Assembly (NCBI GenBank): GCA_019752635.1
Contig: JAIELX010000120.1
Span: 1-64,000 of the forward strand
Reading direction: 5' to 3'
DNA: 64,000 nt
DNA from: Candidatus Obscuribacterales bacterium
Lineage (GTDB): Bacteria > Cyanobacteriota > Vampirovibrionia > Obscuribacterales > Obscuribacteraceae
The position numbers and the translations under genes are program-made. Shown here piece by piece: positions 8,554-16,592 of this stretch. The notes under the pieces were generated by a model. It was not told where the DNA came from and did not search any database. It saw only the letters and a list, made by a program, of their open reading frames with translations. Position 1 is the stretch's first letter; every line of letters begins with the position of its first letter.

Positions 8554-9996
8554 TTAGGGCGGAGAGGTAGGCATGATGCGGCTGTATGTTTGTTCCTTCT
8601 CCTTCGGTACGGCAACGAGCAGAAGGTCGTCGGTCATTTCTTCTTTGCGAAGTTGTTTTCTGAACTTCGTGAGCCATTGTCCTTTCTGCAGGTGACCTTT
8701 CAGGCGAGATAGATTTTTTACTTCGTCCTGCGGCGCTTCTCTTGCGGGATACCACGAGTACTTGGTGCCCCCAAAGCGCGACTTGGGCACAGCTTTGGCG
8801 TCCTCATAGTTGCGAACGATCATTCCTTTGGATGGCTGGTACTGATCTTCCCAACGTGCAAGGGTTTCTTTGGCGCTGTCGCTGAGTTTTCCGCCTTCAT
8901 GTTTCGCGTATGCGGCTTGCATGTCTTTCATGAACTCGCTCAACGGTACGGACTTCGCACCGGGAGGCAGACTTGAAGTACCGGCTTGTCCATAATTCTT
9001 GAGCGGATCTTCTAGCACGTTCAGTTCGGATTCTTCGAGGTGTTTCGCCCACTCCAATTTTGCTGTTTCGAATTGAGGATCTTTGCTCTTCTTGTCGGCG
9101 ATCCACCTGGTGTGCTGCTGCAGTTCCGAAGCCTCTGCTTGCCCGGCGCCACAACCCAGCAGATAAGTGATGTACATGCTGCGGTATGACGGTCTCCACG
9201 AACAATCTCCCGCCAAATCCATTTCCTGCGGTGCTTGCACGTAAAACAGCGCATCGGTTTTGTTCTTTACTGAGATCTGCGTGATCTTCAAAGGATAGAT
9301 GCACTTTTCGGAAGAGAAAGTGAAACGTGTCGGTGTAACTTCTCCGAGATAAGCACCATCAGATCCCTTCTTCATTTGTTTGGGATCGATTTTCATCACA
9401 GTAAAAAACCACTTCTTTTGAATGTAGAAATTCAGTGTGCTCTCATCGCCGCCGTAGGAGTACTTGTTCTCCTTGAGCCAGTCGAATAATCCCTTGGCCT
9501 CCTCAGCGACAATAATCTTGTAGTCTAGAGAACCCACCACGCCAGACTCGAGTACCCGGACCGCGGATTTGGGCCGTGCCCCCATCATGGCCTGCGGAGC
9601 AGGCACTGCGCCGCCGGCCATGCCACGGAAGTACTGGATCCGCGGATCGTCCGGACCATAGATTGGTTGTGGGAGTGGCATCAATATTGTGTAGATTGCG
9701 AGATCTTTGAAAAAATCGCGCGGCATTTCGTCGAGTTTCGGACGCGATGGTGTCGGAATCACCATACCGAAATCGGCGGCGTTTCCCTCAAACTTCGGCT
9801 GAACCGTAAACGCTTCCGTTTTGGACTGCGGGTTCCAGGAGATAAAAGCTTTCTGTCCCGGCTGATTGATGTCTTTGTCTTTTGCCGCGAAATAGCAGCA
9901 CGCGGCATTTGCACCAAGTGGAGGGTTCTGCCAGCTGGCGCTTGCGCACGCTGCCAACAAAATCAGCGCTGTCGTGATACTGTGCTTATTGCCCAT
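8554..9996 (-). CDS. DUF2330 protein, paralogue 2
   Basis: This 480-residue secreted protein is a close paralogue of its two neighbours. The frame is open to 10014, but the ATG at 9996 follows CAGGAGAATGCG, the same layout as paralogue 1, and gives MGNKHSITTALILLAACAS as signal peptide start. The mature protein begins with the Cys-Cys pair and carries the DUF2330 core; the 60 residues after the signal are nearly identical to paralogue 3. A variable insert of about 20 residues containing Met, Ala and Gly follows the IYGP motif. Tandem duplication is obvious. The cellular role is unknown. Confidence 0.86.
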   Translation of the reverse strand: MGNKHSITTALILLAACASASWQNPPLGANAACCYFAAKDKDINQPGQKAFISWNPQSKTEAFTVQPKFEGNAADFGMVIPTPSRPKLDEMPRDFFKDLAIYTILMPLPQPIYGPDDPRIQYFRGMAGGAVPAPQAMMGARPKSAVRVLESGVVGSLDYKIIVAEEAKGLFDWLKENKYSYGGDESTLNFYIQKKWFFTVMKIDPKQMKKGSDGAYLGEVTPTRFTFSSEKCIYPLKITQISVKNKTDALFYVQAPQEMDLAGDCSWRPSYRSMYITYLLGCGAGQAEASELQQHTRWIADKKSKDPQFETAKLEWAKHLEESELNVLEDPLKNYGQAGTSSLPPGAKSVPLSEFMKDMQAAYAKHEGGKLSDSAKETLARWEDQYQPSKGMIVRNYEDAKAVPKSRFGGTKYSWYPAREAPQDEVKNLSRLKGHLQKGQWLTKFRKQLRKEEMTDDLLLVAVPKEKEQTYSRIMPTSPP

Positions 9997-10047
9997 CGCA
10001 TTCTCCTGAAACAAAGTACTTAGTTCACGTAGTGTTGGCAGTTGCCC

Positions 10048-10079
10048 AGAGGACTGAAGCCGGCTGGCTTCGGTCCTCT
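10048..10079 (-). terminator. Strong hairpin between DUF2330 genes 3 and 2
   Basis: The stem is 14 bp with one mismatch (AGAGGACTGAAGCC / GGCTTCGGTCCTCT) and the loop is GGCT. It starts 11 bases after the stop of paralogue 3 on the minus strand. No T-run follows, so attenuation or mRNA stabilisation is as likely as termination. Confidence 0.5.
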
Positions 10080-10090
10080 AAACTCCGACC

Positions 10091-11530
10091 TTAGGGAGGA
10101 GATGTAGGCATGATGCGGCTGTATGTCTGTTCCTTCTCCTTGGGCACTTCGACCAGGAGAAGGTCGTCCGTCATTTCTTCTTTGCGAAGTTGTTTCCGAA
10201 ACTTAGTGAGCCACTGGCCTCTCTGCAAATGACCTTTCAAGCGAGTGAGGTTTTTTACTTCATCTTGTGGTGCTTCGCGCGCCGGGTACCAGGAGTACTT
10301 GGTGCCCAGATAGCGGACTTTCTGCGCTTCTTGGGCGTCGTCGTAATTGCGCACGATGACTCCTTTTGAAGGCTGATATTGATCTTCCCAACGGGCAAGT
10401 TGAGTCTCGCCGTACTCGCTAGGTTTTCCCTGCGCCTGTCGGGCGTACGCAGCACGCATGTCCTTGATGAATTCATCCAGTGCCACCACCTTCGCCCCGG
10501 GGGGAAGCTGACCGGCCCCGGCTTGTCCGTAGTTTTTGAGAGGATCTTCAAGCACGCTCATTTCTGAATCTTCCAGGTGTCGCGCCCACTCTAATTTAGC
10601 TGTTTCGAATTGAGGATCTTTGCTCTTCTTTTCCGTTATCCATCTGCTGTGTTGCTGTAGCTCGGACATCTCTGCTTGACCGGCGCCACAACCGAGCAAA
10701 TAGGTTATGTACATGCTGCGATAGGAAGGACGCCATGAACAATCACCGGCGAGATCCATTTCTTTTGGCGCTTGCACATAAAATAGAGCATCGGTTTTGT
10801 TTTTCACTGAGATCTGCGTGATCTTCAACGGATAGATGCACTTTTCTGTGGAAAAAGTAAAGCGTGTTGGTGTAACTTCGCCTGTGTAGGCGCCTTCGGC
10901 TCCCTTTTTCATTTGCTTGGGATCGATCTTCATTACAGTAAAAAACCACTTTTTCTGAATGTAGAAATTCAGAGTGCTTTCGTCGCCGCCGTATGAGTAC
11001 TTGTTCTGCTTTAGCCATTCGAACAATCCCTTAGCGTCGTTTGCGACGATGATCTTATAGTCCAGCGAACCCACGACGCCCGACTCAAGTACTTTAACTT
11101 GGGACGCCCCCGGCGCATATAAGAATCTGGCACCGCGATTTGGGCCCGATTGAGCGCTCTTTGCCCTCATCATCATTTGGTCTTCCGGACCATAGATTGG
11201 CTGCGGGAGTGGCATCAGTATAGTGTAAATAGCCAGGTCCTTGAAAAAGTCGCGTGGCATCTCGTCGAGTTTCGGGCGAGATGGTGTCGGAATTACCATC
11301 CCGAAGTCAGCGGCGTTTCCTTCAAATTTCGGCTGAACCGTGAATGCTTCCGTCTTTGACTGCGGGTTCCAGGATATAAATGCTTTCTGTCCGGGCTGAT
11401 TGATGTCTTTGTCTTTTGCTGCGAAGTAACAGCACGCGGCACGAGACTCTAAAGGCAGTAATTGCCCGATTCCGCAGATGCTCAACAAACTCAGAACAAG
11501 CATCGACGCGCACTTCATTTTGATACCCAC
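10091..11530 (-). CDS. DUF2330 protein, paralogue 3 (GTG start)
   Basis: This 479-residue secreted protein is the first gene of the tandem. The open frame reaches 11572, but alignment with the other two copies supports a GTG start at 11530. There GAGGAACTTGCG-GTG-GGT matches the ribosome site-ATG-GGC layout of its paralogues and gives the start MGIKMKCASMLVLSLLSICG. This start also brings the three lengths into line (475, 480, 479). The mature part starts with ACCYFAAKDKDINQPGQ and carries the DUF2330 core. The insert after IYGP differs from paralogue 2. Function is unknown; export to periplasm or surface is likely. Confidence 0.85.
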   Translation of the reverse strand: MGIKMKCASMLVLSLLSICGIGQLLPLESRAACCYFAAKDKDINQPGQKAFISWNPQSKTEAFTVQPKFEGNAADFGMVIPTPSRPKLDEMPRDFFKDLAIYTILMPLPQPIYGPEDQMMMRAKSAQSGPNRGARFLYAPGASQVKVLESGVVGSLDYKIIVANDAKGLFEWLKQNKYSYGGDESTLNFYIQKKWFFTVMKIDPKQMKKGAEGAYTGEVTPTRFTFSTEKCIYPLKITQISVKNKTDALFYVQAPKEMDLAGDCSWRPSYRSMYITYLLGCGAGQAEMSELQQHSRWITEKKSKDPQFETAKLEWARHLEDSEMSVLEDPLKNYGQAGAGQLPPGAKVVALDEFIKDMRAAYARQAQGKPSEYGETQLARWEDQYQPSKGVIVRNYDDAQEAQKVRYLGTKYSWYPAREAPQDEVKNLTRLKGHLQRGQWLTKFRKQLRKEEMTDDLLLVEVPKEKEQTYSRIMPTSPP

Positions 11531-11913
11531 CGCAAGTTCCTCGCAGAGCCGCATGACAATCCAGGGCACCATTACTCGATGGTGACTTTAATATCCGAAA
11601 TGATACAGCGGTGAATATCCGGTTACTAGTCCTCCGGACAATCAGCAGGGGTTGTAATGTGCGCTTTTAACGGACTGACAACCGGTTTGGCTCAAGGCAT
11701 TCGACGCGTCGGAAGAAACCCGAGAAAATCTGACAGCTTCCAGATAGACCACATTAACAGTGCGGAATTCTTCACTAGTTACCGGTGATGATGGGGAAAA
11801 TGGTCTGCGCTCCACGACACTTTCGGAAACTAGACGGTATCGTACCTGGTGCAACTGTCCGGCGGGCAAACCTCGAACGTGGATGCGTGTCGGAATCACT
11901 GACCCGGCACTTG
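11531..11913. other. Intergenic, upstream of DUF2330 cluster
   Basis: This 383-bp gap holds the presumed promoter of the DUF2330 cluster and the 3' flank of the YchJ-like gene. Short open frames exist on both strands but none has a ribosome site and protein-like composition. No promoter stands out. Confidence 0.5.
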
Positions 11914-12330
11914 CTACAGGGGACGTTTTTGTTTCTCGCCGGAGTGGTAAAGCCACGCATCGCCGACTTTCAAAAATGTGCTTTTTTCCGTAAAGCTCAC
12001 GTCGCGGCCGCCTTGCATGAGAAAGGCCGTGAATGTGACCGTCGCTTGTACTTCACCGTCAACAAACTCGTTTATTTTTAGTCCGTTGAATTTCGTCGCT
12101 TTGACAAACTTTAAGAGTTCTTGTTTCCACTTTGAGGCATCTCTATTGCGGGCGGCCAAAGCAGGATGACTCGTCTTGATGATGTAATCAATTAGTTGCT
12201 TGGCGTAAGCTGCATAACGCGACTGCATCAACAGTTGTGCGTTTGGCGCCGGAGTTCCGGAGTGATATCGCGCACAGCAGATGTCGTAGGGTAGGGCGCT
12301 GGAACAAGGGCAATTTGCCGATTCAATCAT
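11914..12330 (-). CDS. YchJ-like SEC-C motif protein
   Basis: This 138-residue cytoplasmic protein starts with a SEC-C zinc-binding motif (CPCSSALPYDICCARYHSG) and continues with the YchJ/UPF0225 pattern (ALLMQSRYAAY-like segment LLMQSRYAAYAKQ). The frame is open further upstream, but family members begin just before the CPC motif, so the ATG at 12330 is chosen. Known members are small proteins of unclear role with an NTF2-like fold. The start region lies 140 bp from that of the metallopeptidase gene, which is read in the opposite direction, so the two share a divergent promoter region. Confidence 0.8.
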   Translation of the reverse strand: MIESANCPCSSALPYDICCARYHSGTPAPNAQLLMQSRYAAYAKQLIDYIIKTSHPALAARNRDASKWKQELLKFVKATKFNGLKINEFVDGEVQATVTFTAFLMQGGRDVSFTEKSTFLKVGDAWLYHSGEKQKRPL

Positions 12331-12457
12331 TGTGAGCCCCGGAGAACGGTAAATGACTATAGCATGCGACCGCGACAGAGCGGCGGACTTTTTCCAAATG
12401 TGCGACACTGGAGGAGGTAGGTCAACGGCTGTTCAACATACTCTGTCAGGCTTGAAT

Positions 12458-12472
12458 GGAGGACACCCCTTG
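12458..12472 (+). promoter_or_regulatory. Ribosome site deciding a TTG start
   Basis: GGAGG at 12458-12462 is followed by seven bases and then TTG at 12470. This start leaves a compact signal peptide on the metallopeptidase. Upstream ATG options at 12353 and 12398 would place about 20-40 hydrophilic residues before it and have no good ribosome site. Confidence 0.65.
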
Positions 12473-13450
12473 CGATTGTCGATACCAGCACTCCTGTTGT
12501 CTTTCGGATTTCTTGCATCGTTTTTTTGCTCCATGCAATCTCCATGTTTTGCGGCAGATCGCACCCGCGTCCTCGATGTTCCGGGGGGACGCATTTTAAT
12601 CAATTTTGAGGGCGGCAAGCTTGACCTTTCCGACGAGGCTGTCGTCTCTTGGGTGCGGGACTGCGCCAAGGCGATCACCAGTTACTACGGAAAGTTTCCT
12701 CTGCGAAAAACTGTTGTTCGAATTCAAACAACCTCCGGCAGCGGCGTTGGCTTTTCGACTGCCACCGCGGACGCCGAAGACAATGGTTTGGTTGAAGTCC
12801 CGTTGGGGCGGCATACCACGGTCGACGACCTGGCCCGGGACTGGATACTGACTCACGAAATGGTGCATTTGAATTTTCCGCTGGTTACCGACAACCGGAC
12901 CTGGATTGCCGAGGGGATGGCGACTTACGTCGAACCGATCGCCCGACTGCAGGCCGGGAGTGTGAGCTCCAGCGAGGTGTGGAGCGAGTTTGCCCGAGAC
13001 ATCCCGCAGGGGTTGCCCGAACGCGGCGACAGAGGCTTGGATTACACGAATACCTGGGAGCGCAAATACTGGGGTGGTGCGTTGTTCTTCTTTATTGCGG
13101 ATCTTGAAATTCGTTCTCGGACGAACAATCGAAGAGGGCTACAGGATGCATTGGCTGCAATTGCTGCCGCCGGCGGTCACATAGGTTCGCGATGGACCGT
13201 TGAGGAATGCTTCGCTGTCGGCGACAAGGCCACCGGGGTGCCTGTGCTTCAAGCACTATATAAGGAGATGCGGGACAAGCCGGTGTATGTGGATCTACCG
13301 AAGATTTTTCGGTCAATTGGGGTTGAGCGGCGCGATGGACAGGTTGCATTTCGTCGCGATGCACCGCTTGCCGCGTTGAGGCAGGCCATTAGCTCCGGTT
13401 CTTCAACCGGGTTTGGTGCCAATCAAACTAAGAGTTACGCACGCGACTAA
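12470..13450 (+). CDS. Secreted gluzincin-like metallopeptidase
   Basis: This 326-residue protein has a signal peptide (MRLSIPALLLSFGFLASFF, cleavage near CFA/ADR) and the zinc motif HEMVH at residues 129-133. A glutamate follows in WIAEGMATY (E148), giving HExxH-x14-E, the gluzincin arrangement seen in M1- and M61-type and related peptidases. The spacing is shorter than the usual 18 residues of M1. Residues 30-110 may form a beta-rich pro-domain and the C-terminal half is helical. The TTG start follows from the ribosome site described separately. It probably cleaves peptides or envelope proteins outside the cytoplasm; the substrate is unknown. Confidence 0.75.
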   Translation: MRLSIPALLLSFGFLASFFCSMQSPCFAADRTRVLDVPGGRILINFEGGKLDLSDEAVVSWVRDCAKAITSYYGKFPLRKTVVRIQTTSGSGVGFSTATADAEDNGLVEVPLGRHTTVDDLARDWILTHEMVHLNFPLVTDNRTWIAEGMATYVEPIARLQAGSVSSSEVWSEFARDIPQGLPERGDRGLDYTNTWERKYWGGALFFFIADLEIRSRTNNRRGLQDALAAIAAAGGHIGSRWTVEECFAVGDKATGVPVLQALYKEMRDKPVYVDLPKIFRSIGVERRDGQVAFRRDAPLAALRQAISSGSSTGFGANQTKSYARD

Positions 13451-13463
13451 CGTGACGCGGGCG

Positions 13464-14369
13464 CTAGTCCCATGCCGAAGTTCGGGTGGGTGTTGATTTT
13501 GAATGGGACAGCTTGAGCAGATCCGCTCGCAGCTCAGCAACACTTTGGTAGCGCTCTTCCTTCTTCTTCGAAAGACATTTCATTACTACTTCTTCTAAGC
13601 CGGGCGGAACGTCGCTAAGGTAAGTGCTAAGTGGCGGTGGCAACTCGGTGACATGTTTAATGACCGTGGCAAGCCACGTGTCCGCAATGAGCGGTGGCGC
13701 TCCTGTGAGCATTTCATAGGCGACGCAGCCTAGAGAATAAATATCGCCACGCTCGTCGAGTTGCTGTCCCTGGCATTGCTCCGGACTCATATACAGCGGG
13801 CTTCCAAAAACATGACCTTGTTGCGTCAGGGCGAGCGCTTTCTCCGGTTCAAGTCGTCGGGAGATTCCGAAATCCAATATCTTAATATGCGTGCGGCCGG
13901 CTTCATCTTCTTTCTCTACTAGCATGAAATTGGCAGGCTTTACGTCTCTGTGAAGCACACCACACTCGTGTGCGTGACTCAGTCCGTCGCAGATCTGAAT
14001 CAGCAAATCTATTGCATGGTGTATCTCGAACGGTCCGTACTTCTCGATGCAGGAAGCTACGCTTTGTCCATGGACATACTCTAGAATCAAATAGGCCCCA
14101 AGTTCCGGATGCCATCCGAAAGCATAAACGTGCACGACATTGTCGTGGTTTAGATCGTTAAGGAGCAACGCTTCTTGCTTAAATCGTTTGACCGTGTCAT
14201 CTTGTTTCGCTTCTTTTTCAAGCAGAAACTTTACTGCGACGTCAATTTGGCGATGTTCGTCTCGTCCCTTATAAACCGAGCCCATCCCGCCCTTGTCGAG
14301 AGGCGACAAGACTACAAAGCGATTCTCCAGGATCTTCCCCAAGTATTTGTCCGTGTTGGCTTCAGTCAA
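13464..14369 (-). CDS. Hanks-type serine/threonine protein kinase
   Basis: This 301-residue soluble kinase has no membrane segment or sensor domain. The glycine loop DKGGMGSVYKG (about 25-35), the VAVK lysine (K47), HRDVKPAN (140-147), DFG (166-168) and the SPLYMSPEQ activation segment are all present, so it should be active. The start codon is TTG at 14369 with GAGGTGAG just upstream. It ends 13 bp from the stop of the metallopeptidase gene, in convergent orientation. The short C-terminal tail after the kinase fold holds no recognisable domain. The target is unknown. Confidence 0.9.
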   Translation of the reverse strand: MTEANTDKYLGKILENRFVVLSPLDKGGMGSVYKGRDEHRQIDVAVKFLLEKEAKQDDTVKRFKQEALLLNDLNHDNVVHVYAFGWHPELGAYLILEYVHGQSVASCIEKYGPFEIHHAIDLLIQICDGLSHAHECGVLHRDVKPANFMLVEKEDEAGRTHIKILDFGISRRLEPEKALALTQQGHVFGSPLYMSPEQCQGQQLDERGDIYSLGCVAYEMLTGAPPLIADTWLATVIKHVTELPPPLSTYLSDVPPGLEEVVMKCLSKKKEERYQSVAELRADLLKLSHSKSTPTRTSAWD

Positions 14370-14629
14370 AGCTCACCTCGTAATTCGCTCTCGAATCTGA
14401 GATTGGTCCACTGAGTATATCATCGAGTCGGAATAGACATAGTTATCAACTGAGCGGTGTCCTGTTTCGACTCGCCGGAACGCTGTAGATACTGCTGGCA
14501 GGTGAGATCGATTGGACAATGGAATCAGTGACACGCGACGTTAATAGATAGTGATTCAAAAGTGCTCACTAATTTGCAAAATTGAAGTATCTTGTGGACG
14601 AACAGGTCCGTAGATCAGGCGAGGAATGT

Positions 14630-15433
14630 ATGAGAAGTAAGTGGACGTTAGTTGCGTTGGCATCGCTGGTACTACTGAGTTTGGTTCCTTCGGCCAATGC
14701 GCAGGATTGGGCAAAGTCCAACCTGGAAAAGTCGCCCAGGCATCTGGAATGGATCACTGTTAAGAATGGCAAGCGTGATGTGAAGTGTTTTATCGCCTAC
14801 CCTGAAGTAAAAAATAAAGCCACTGCTGTCGTGATTGTTCATGAGATTTTTGGTTTGAGTGATTGGATTCGCAATCTTGCAGATGAGCTTGCTGCGGCTG
14901 GTTTTATAGCGATTGCACCTGATCTTTTGTCGGATGGCGGTGCCGGCACTGGTGCTTATAAATCGGTGGACGACTTGCGAAAGGCCGTCTCTGCCCTCGA
15001 TGTGAAGCAGGTTGTTGCTGATTTGAATTGTACCGCCGACTACGTTGCAAAACTTCCTGCTGCGAACGGCAAGGTCGCCGCGACCGGCTATTGCTGGGGA
15101 GGGACAAAGGCATGGGCATTTGCGAACGCGAATAGAAATCTCAAAGGCACTTTTGTATTCTATGGAACAGGACCATCGCGGAGTGAAGAAGTCGCGAAAA
15201 TTGCGGCTCCGGTTTACGGATTCTATGGCGAAAACGATGCTCGTGTGAATGCCACGATTGACGCCACCAAGGGCTTGATGGAGAAGAACAAGAAAACGTT
15301 CGATCCCGTCACTTATGAAGGCGCCGGACATGGATTCATGCGTGCGGGTGAGGCTCCGGATGCCACTTTGAAGGACAAGGAAGCGAGAAAGTCTGCTTGG
15401 AAGCGTTTTACGGAAACGCTCGGGGCGCTCTAG
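14630..15433 (+). CDS. Secreted dienelactone hydrolase-family enzyme
   Basis: This 267-residue alpha/beta hydrolase has a signal peptide (MRSKWTLVALASLVLL..., cleavage near ANA/QDW). The ATG at 14630 follows GAGGAATGT and is preferred over upstream in-frame starts. The dienelactone hydrolase triad is visible: Cys155 in GYCWGG, Asp203 in GENDARV and His234 in GAGHGFM. Family members hydrolyse lactones and esters. The export signal separates it from the classical cytoplasmic chlorocatechol enzyme, so the substrate here is open. It stands alone on the plus strand and converges on the YbjQ-like gene. Confidence 0.85.
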   Translation: MRSKWTLVALASLVLLSLVPSANAQDWAKSNLEKSPRHLEWITVKNGKRDVKCFIAYPEVKNKATAVVIVHEIFGLSDWIRNLADELAAAGFIAIAPDLLSDGGAGTGAYKSVDDLRKAVSALDVKQVVADLNCTADYVAKLPAANGKVAATGYCWGGTKAWAFANANRNLKGTFVFYGTGPSRSEEVAKIAAPVYGFYGENDARVNATIDATKGLMEKNKKTFDPVTYEGAGHGFMRAGEAPDATLKDKEARKSAWKRFTETLGAL

Positions 15434-15446
15434 CCGAAATGTACTG

Positions 15447-15887
15447 TTAGGGTTTCGACTCTGCGTCAACCTCGACAGCAGTCCCGTAGCATGTGACTCT
15501 GGTGGCGATATTGTCGCCATGCTCCCATGCAACGCTGTCGAATCGTAAGCCGACAATCGCGTTTGCTCCTGTCGAGCGTGCGTTCTGCAGACAGAGGTCG
15601 AATGCTTGTTGTACCGCAGTCTCATTCATGTTGGCATAGGCGCTGATTTTTCCACCGGCCAGACGTTCAAGATTTGCGCTTAGTCCCTGACCGACAGTGG
15701 GTTGTCTCACTATCGTTCCTTTTACAACGCCCTTGTATTTGCGAATGCGAAATCCTTGCAGTTCGGATGTCGTCGAAGTAATAAGATCGGTTCCGCCGAG
15801 TACTGATTGCTCAGGGATGTTGTCTGCCAGTGCGGACGGGAGTGAGATCAAAAAAAACGCGCCCAAGAGTGCTGCTAACTTGCGCAT
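15447..15887 (-). CDS. Secreted YbjQ/UPF0145-like protein
   Basis: This 146-residue protein has a signal peptide (MRKLAALLGAFFLISLPSALA/DN) followed by a YbjQ-type domain. The features seen are a GTDLITSTTSELQGFRI start, a KGTIVRQPTVG strand, an internal helix with a conserved-looking NETAVQQAFDL stretch, and GANAIVGLRFDS. GGAGAG lies seven bases before the ATG at 15887. The family, also called heavy-metal-binding or DUF74, forms pentamers and is normally cytoplasmic; the added signal peptide is unusual. Two cysteines (CLQN and VTCYG) remain in the mature part. Function is unknown. Confidence 0.8.
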   Translation of the reverse strand: MRKLAALLGAFFLISLPSALADNIPEQSVLGGTDLITSTTSELQGFRIRKYKGVVKGTIVRQPTVGQGLSANLERLAGGKISAYANMNETAVQQAFDLCLQNARSTGANAIVGLRFDSVAWEHGDNIATRVTCYGTAVEVDAESKP

Positions 15888-16592
15888 GACAATTCTCTCC
15901 GTAAGGTGTCGGCATAATATCAGCTTTGTCGCTCCGAATCGGTCAGTTGACCGATATGTTGTAGTGAGTCGGTTCTTTTCGATTGACGAGTGCGTTCGAA
16001 TCGAAAACAAACGGTTCATCGACGGTGATAGAGGAATTGTTGCCGGCAAAGCGCAGCCGGAGCCTTCGCTATCCGTCACTCGGGTAGTTTTTCTTACGGA
16101 TTTTGTCATCAGTTTCTGCAGGAATCGCACTGTTATTTGGACCGTTAGCAAGCCCGAGCTCGGATTCTCGGGTTTTATCTGCTTGCTGAATGACCGGCGG
16201 AGGGGACTCTTGTTCGGGCGATAAGCGTGGCTGATCCACCTGACTTTCTTGGGTCCGCGGAATTCGGCAGCGGGCGTTAACATAACGTCGCGCGCGGTAA
16301 AGGAATGTAACAAAGGTCCGGTCGCTCTGGTCTCGATAAAAACGGCTCAGCGAGCGGGGCCGGCGATGAAAGTAACTTGGGATCTGAAAGTCAAGCGGTG
16401 ATGTCGCGCGCAGGCTGCGCCAATTAAGTTTCTCTCTAAAATTTGGATTAACGGCGTTTCCGTGGTACCGCGCGGATACGTACGGGTAGTACACTATGAG
16501 AGCGGTTTTTGTCCCCGTGTTACGCCGCGACGCTGTCGATGCAGCGTTAGTTTTGTGTTGCCCCGATTGTGACTTTTTAGAGGCGCTGAATT
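15888..16592. other. 705-bp leader region of the giant gene
   Basis: No convincing gene is present. Minus-strand frames run through it, but they lack ribosome sites and are Arg/Pro-rich, as expected of non-coding DNA here. The region must hold the promoter of the 26.7-kb gene and that of the YbjQ-like gene. A possible -10 (TACACT near 16490) has no matching -35. An unusually long 5' leader or regulatory RNA is possible but not shown. Confidence 0.5.

Noticed and set aside
16069..16494. 141-residue minus-strand frame upstream of the giant gene
   Set aside because: GTG start without a ribosome site and Arg/Pro-rich composition; its C-terminal part looks somewhat protein-like, so it is not fully excluded.
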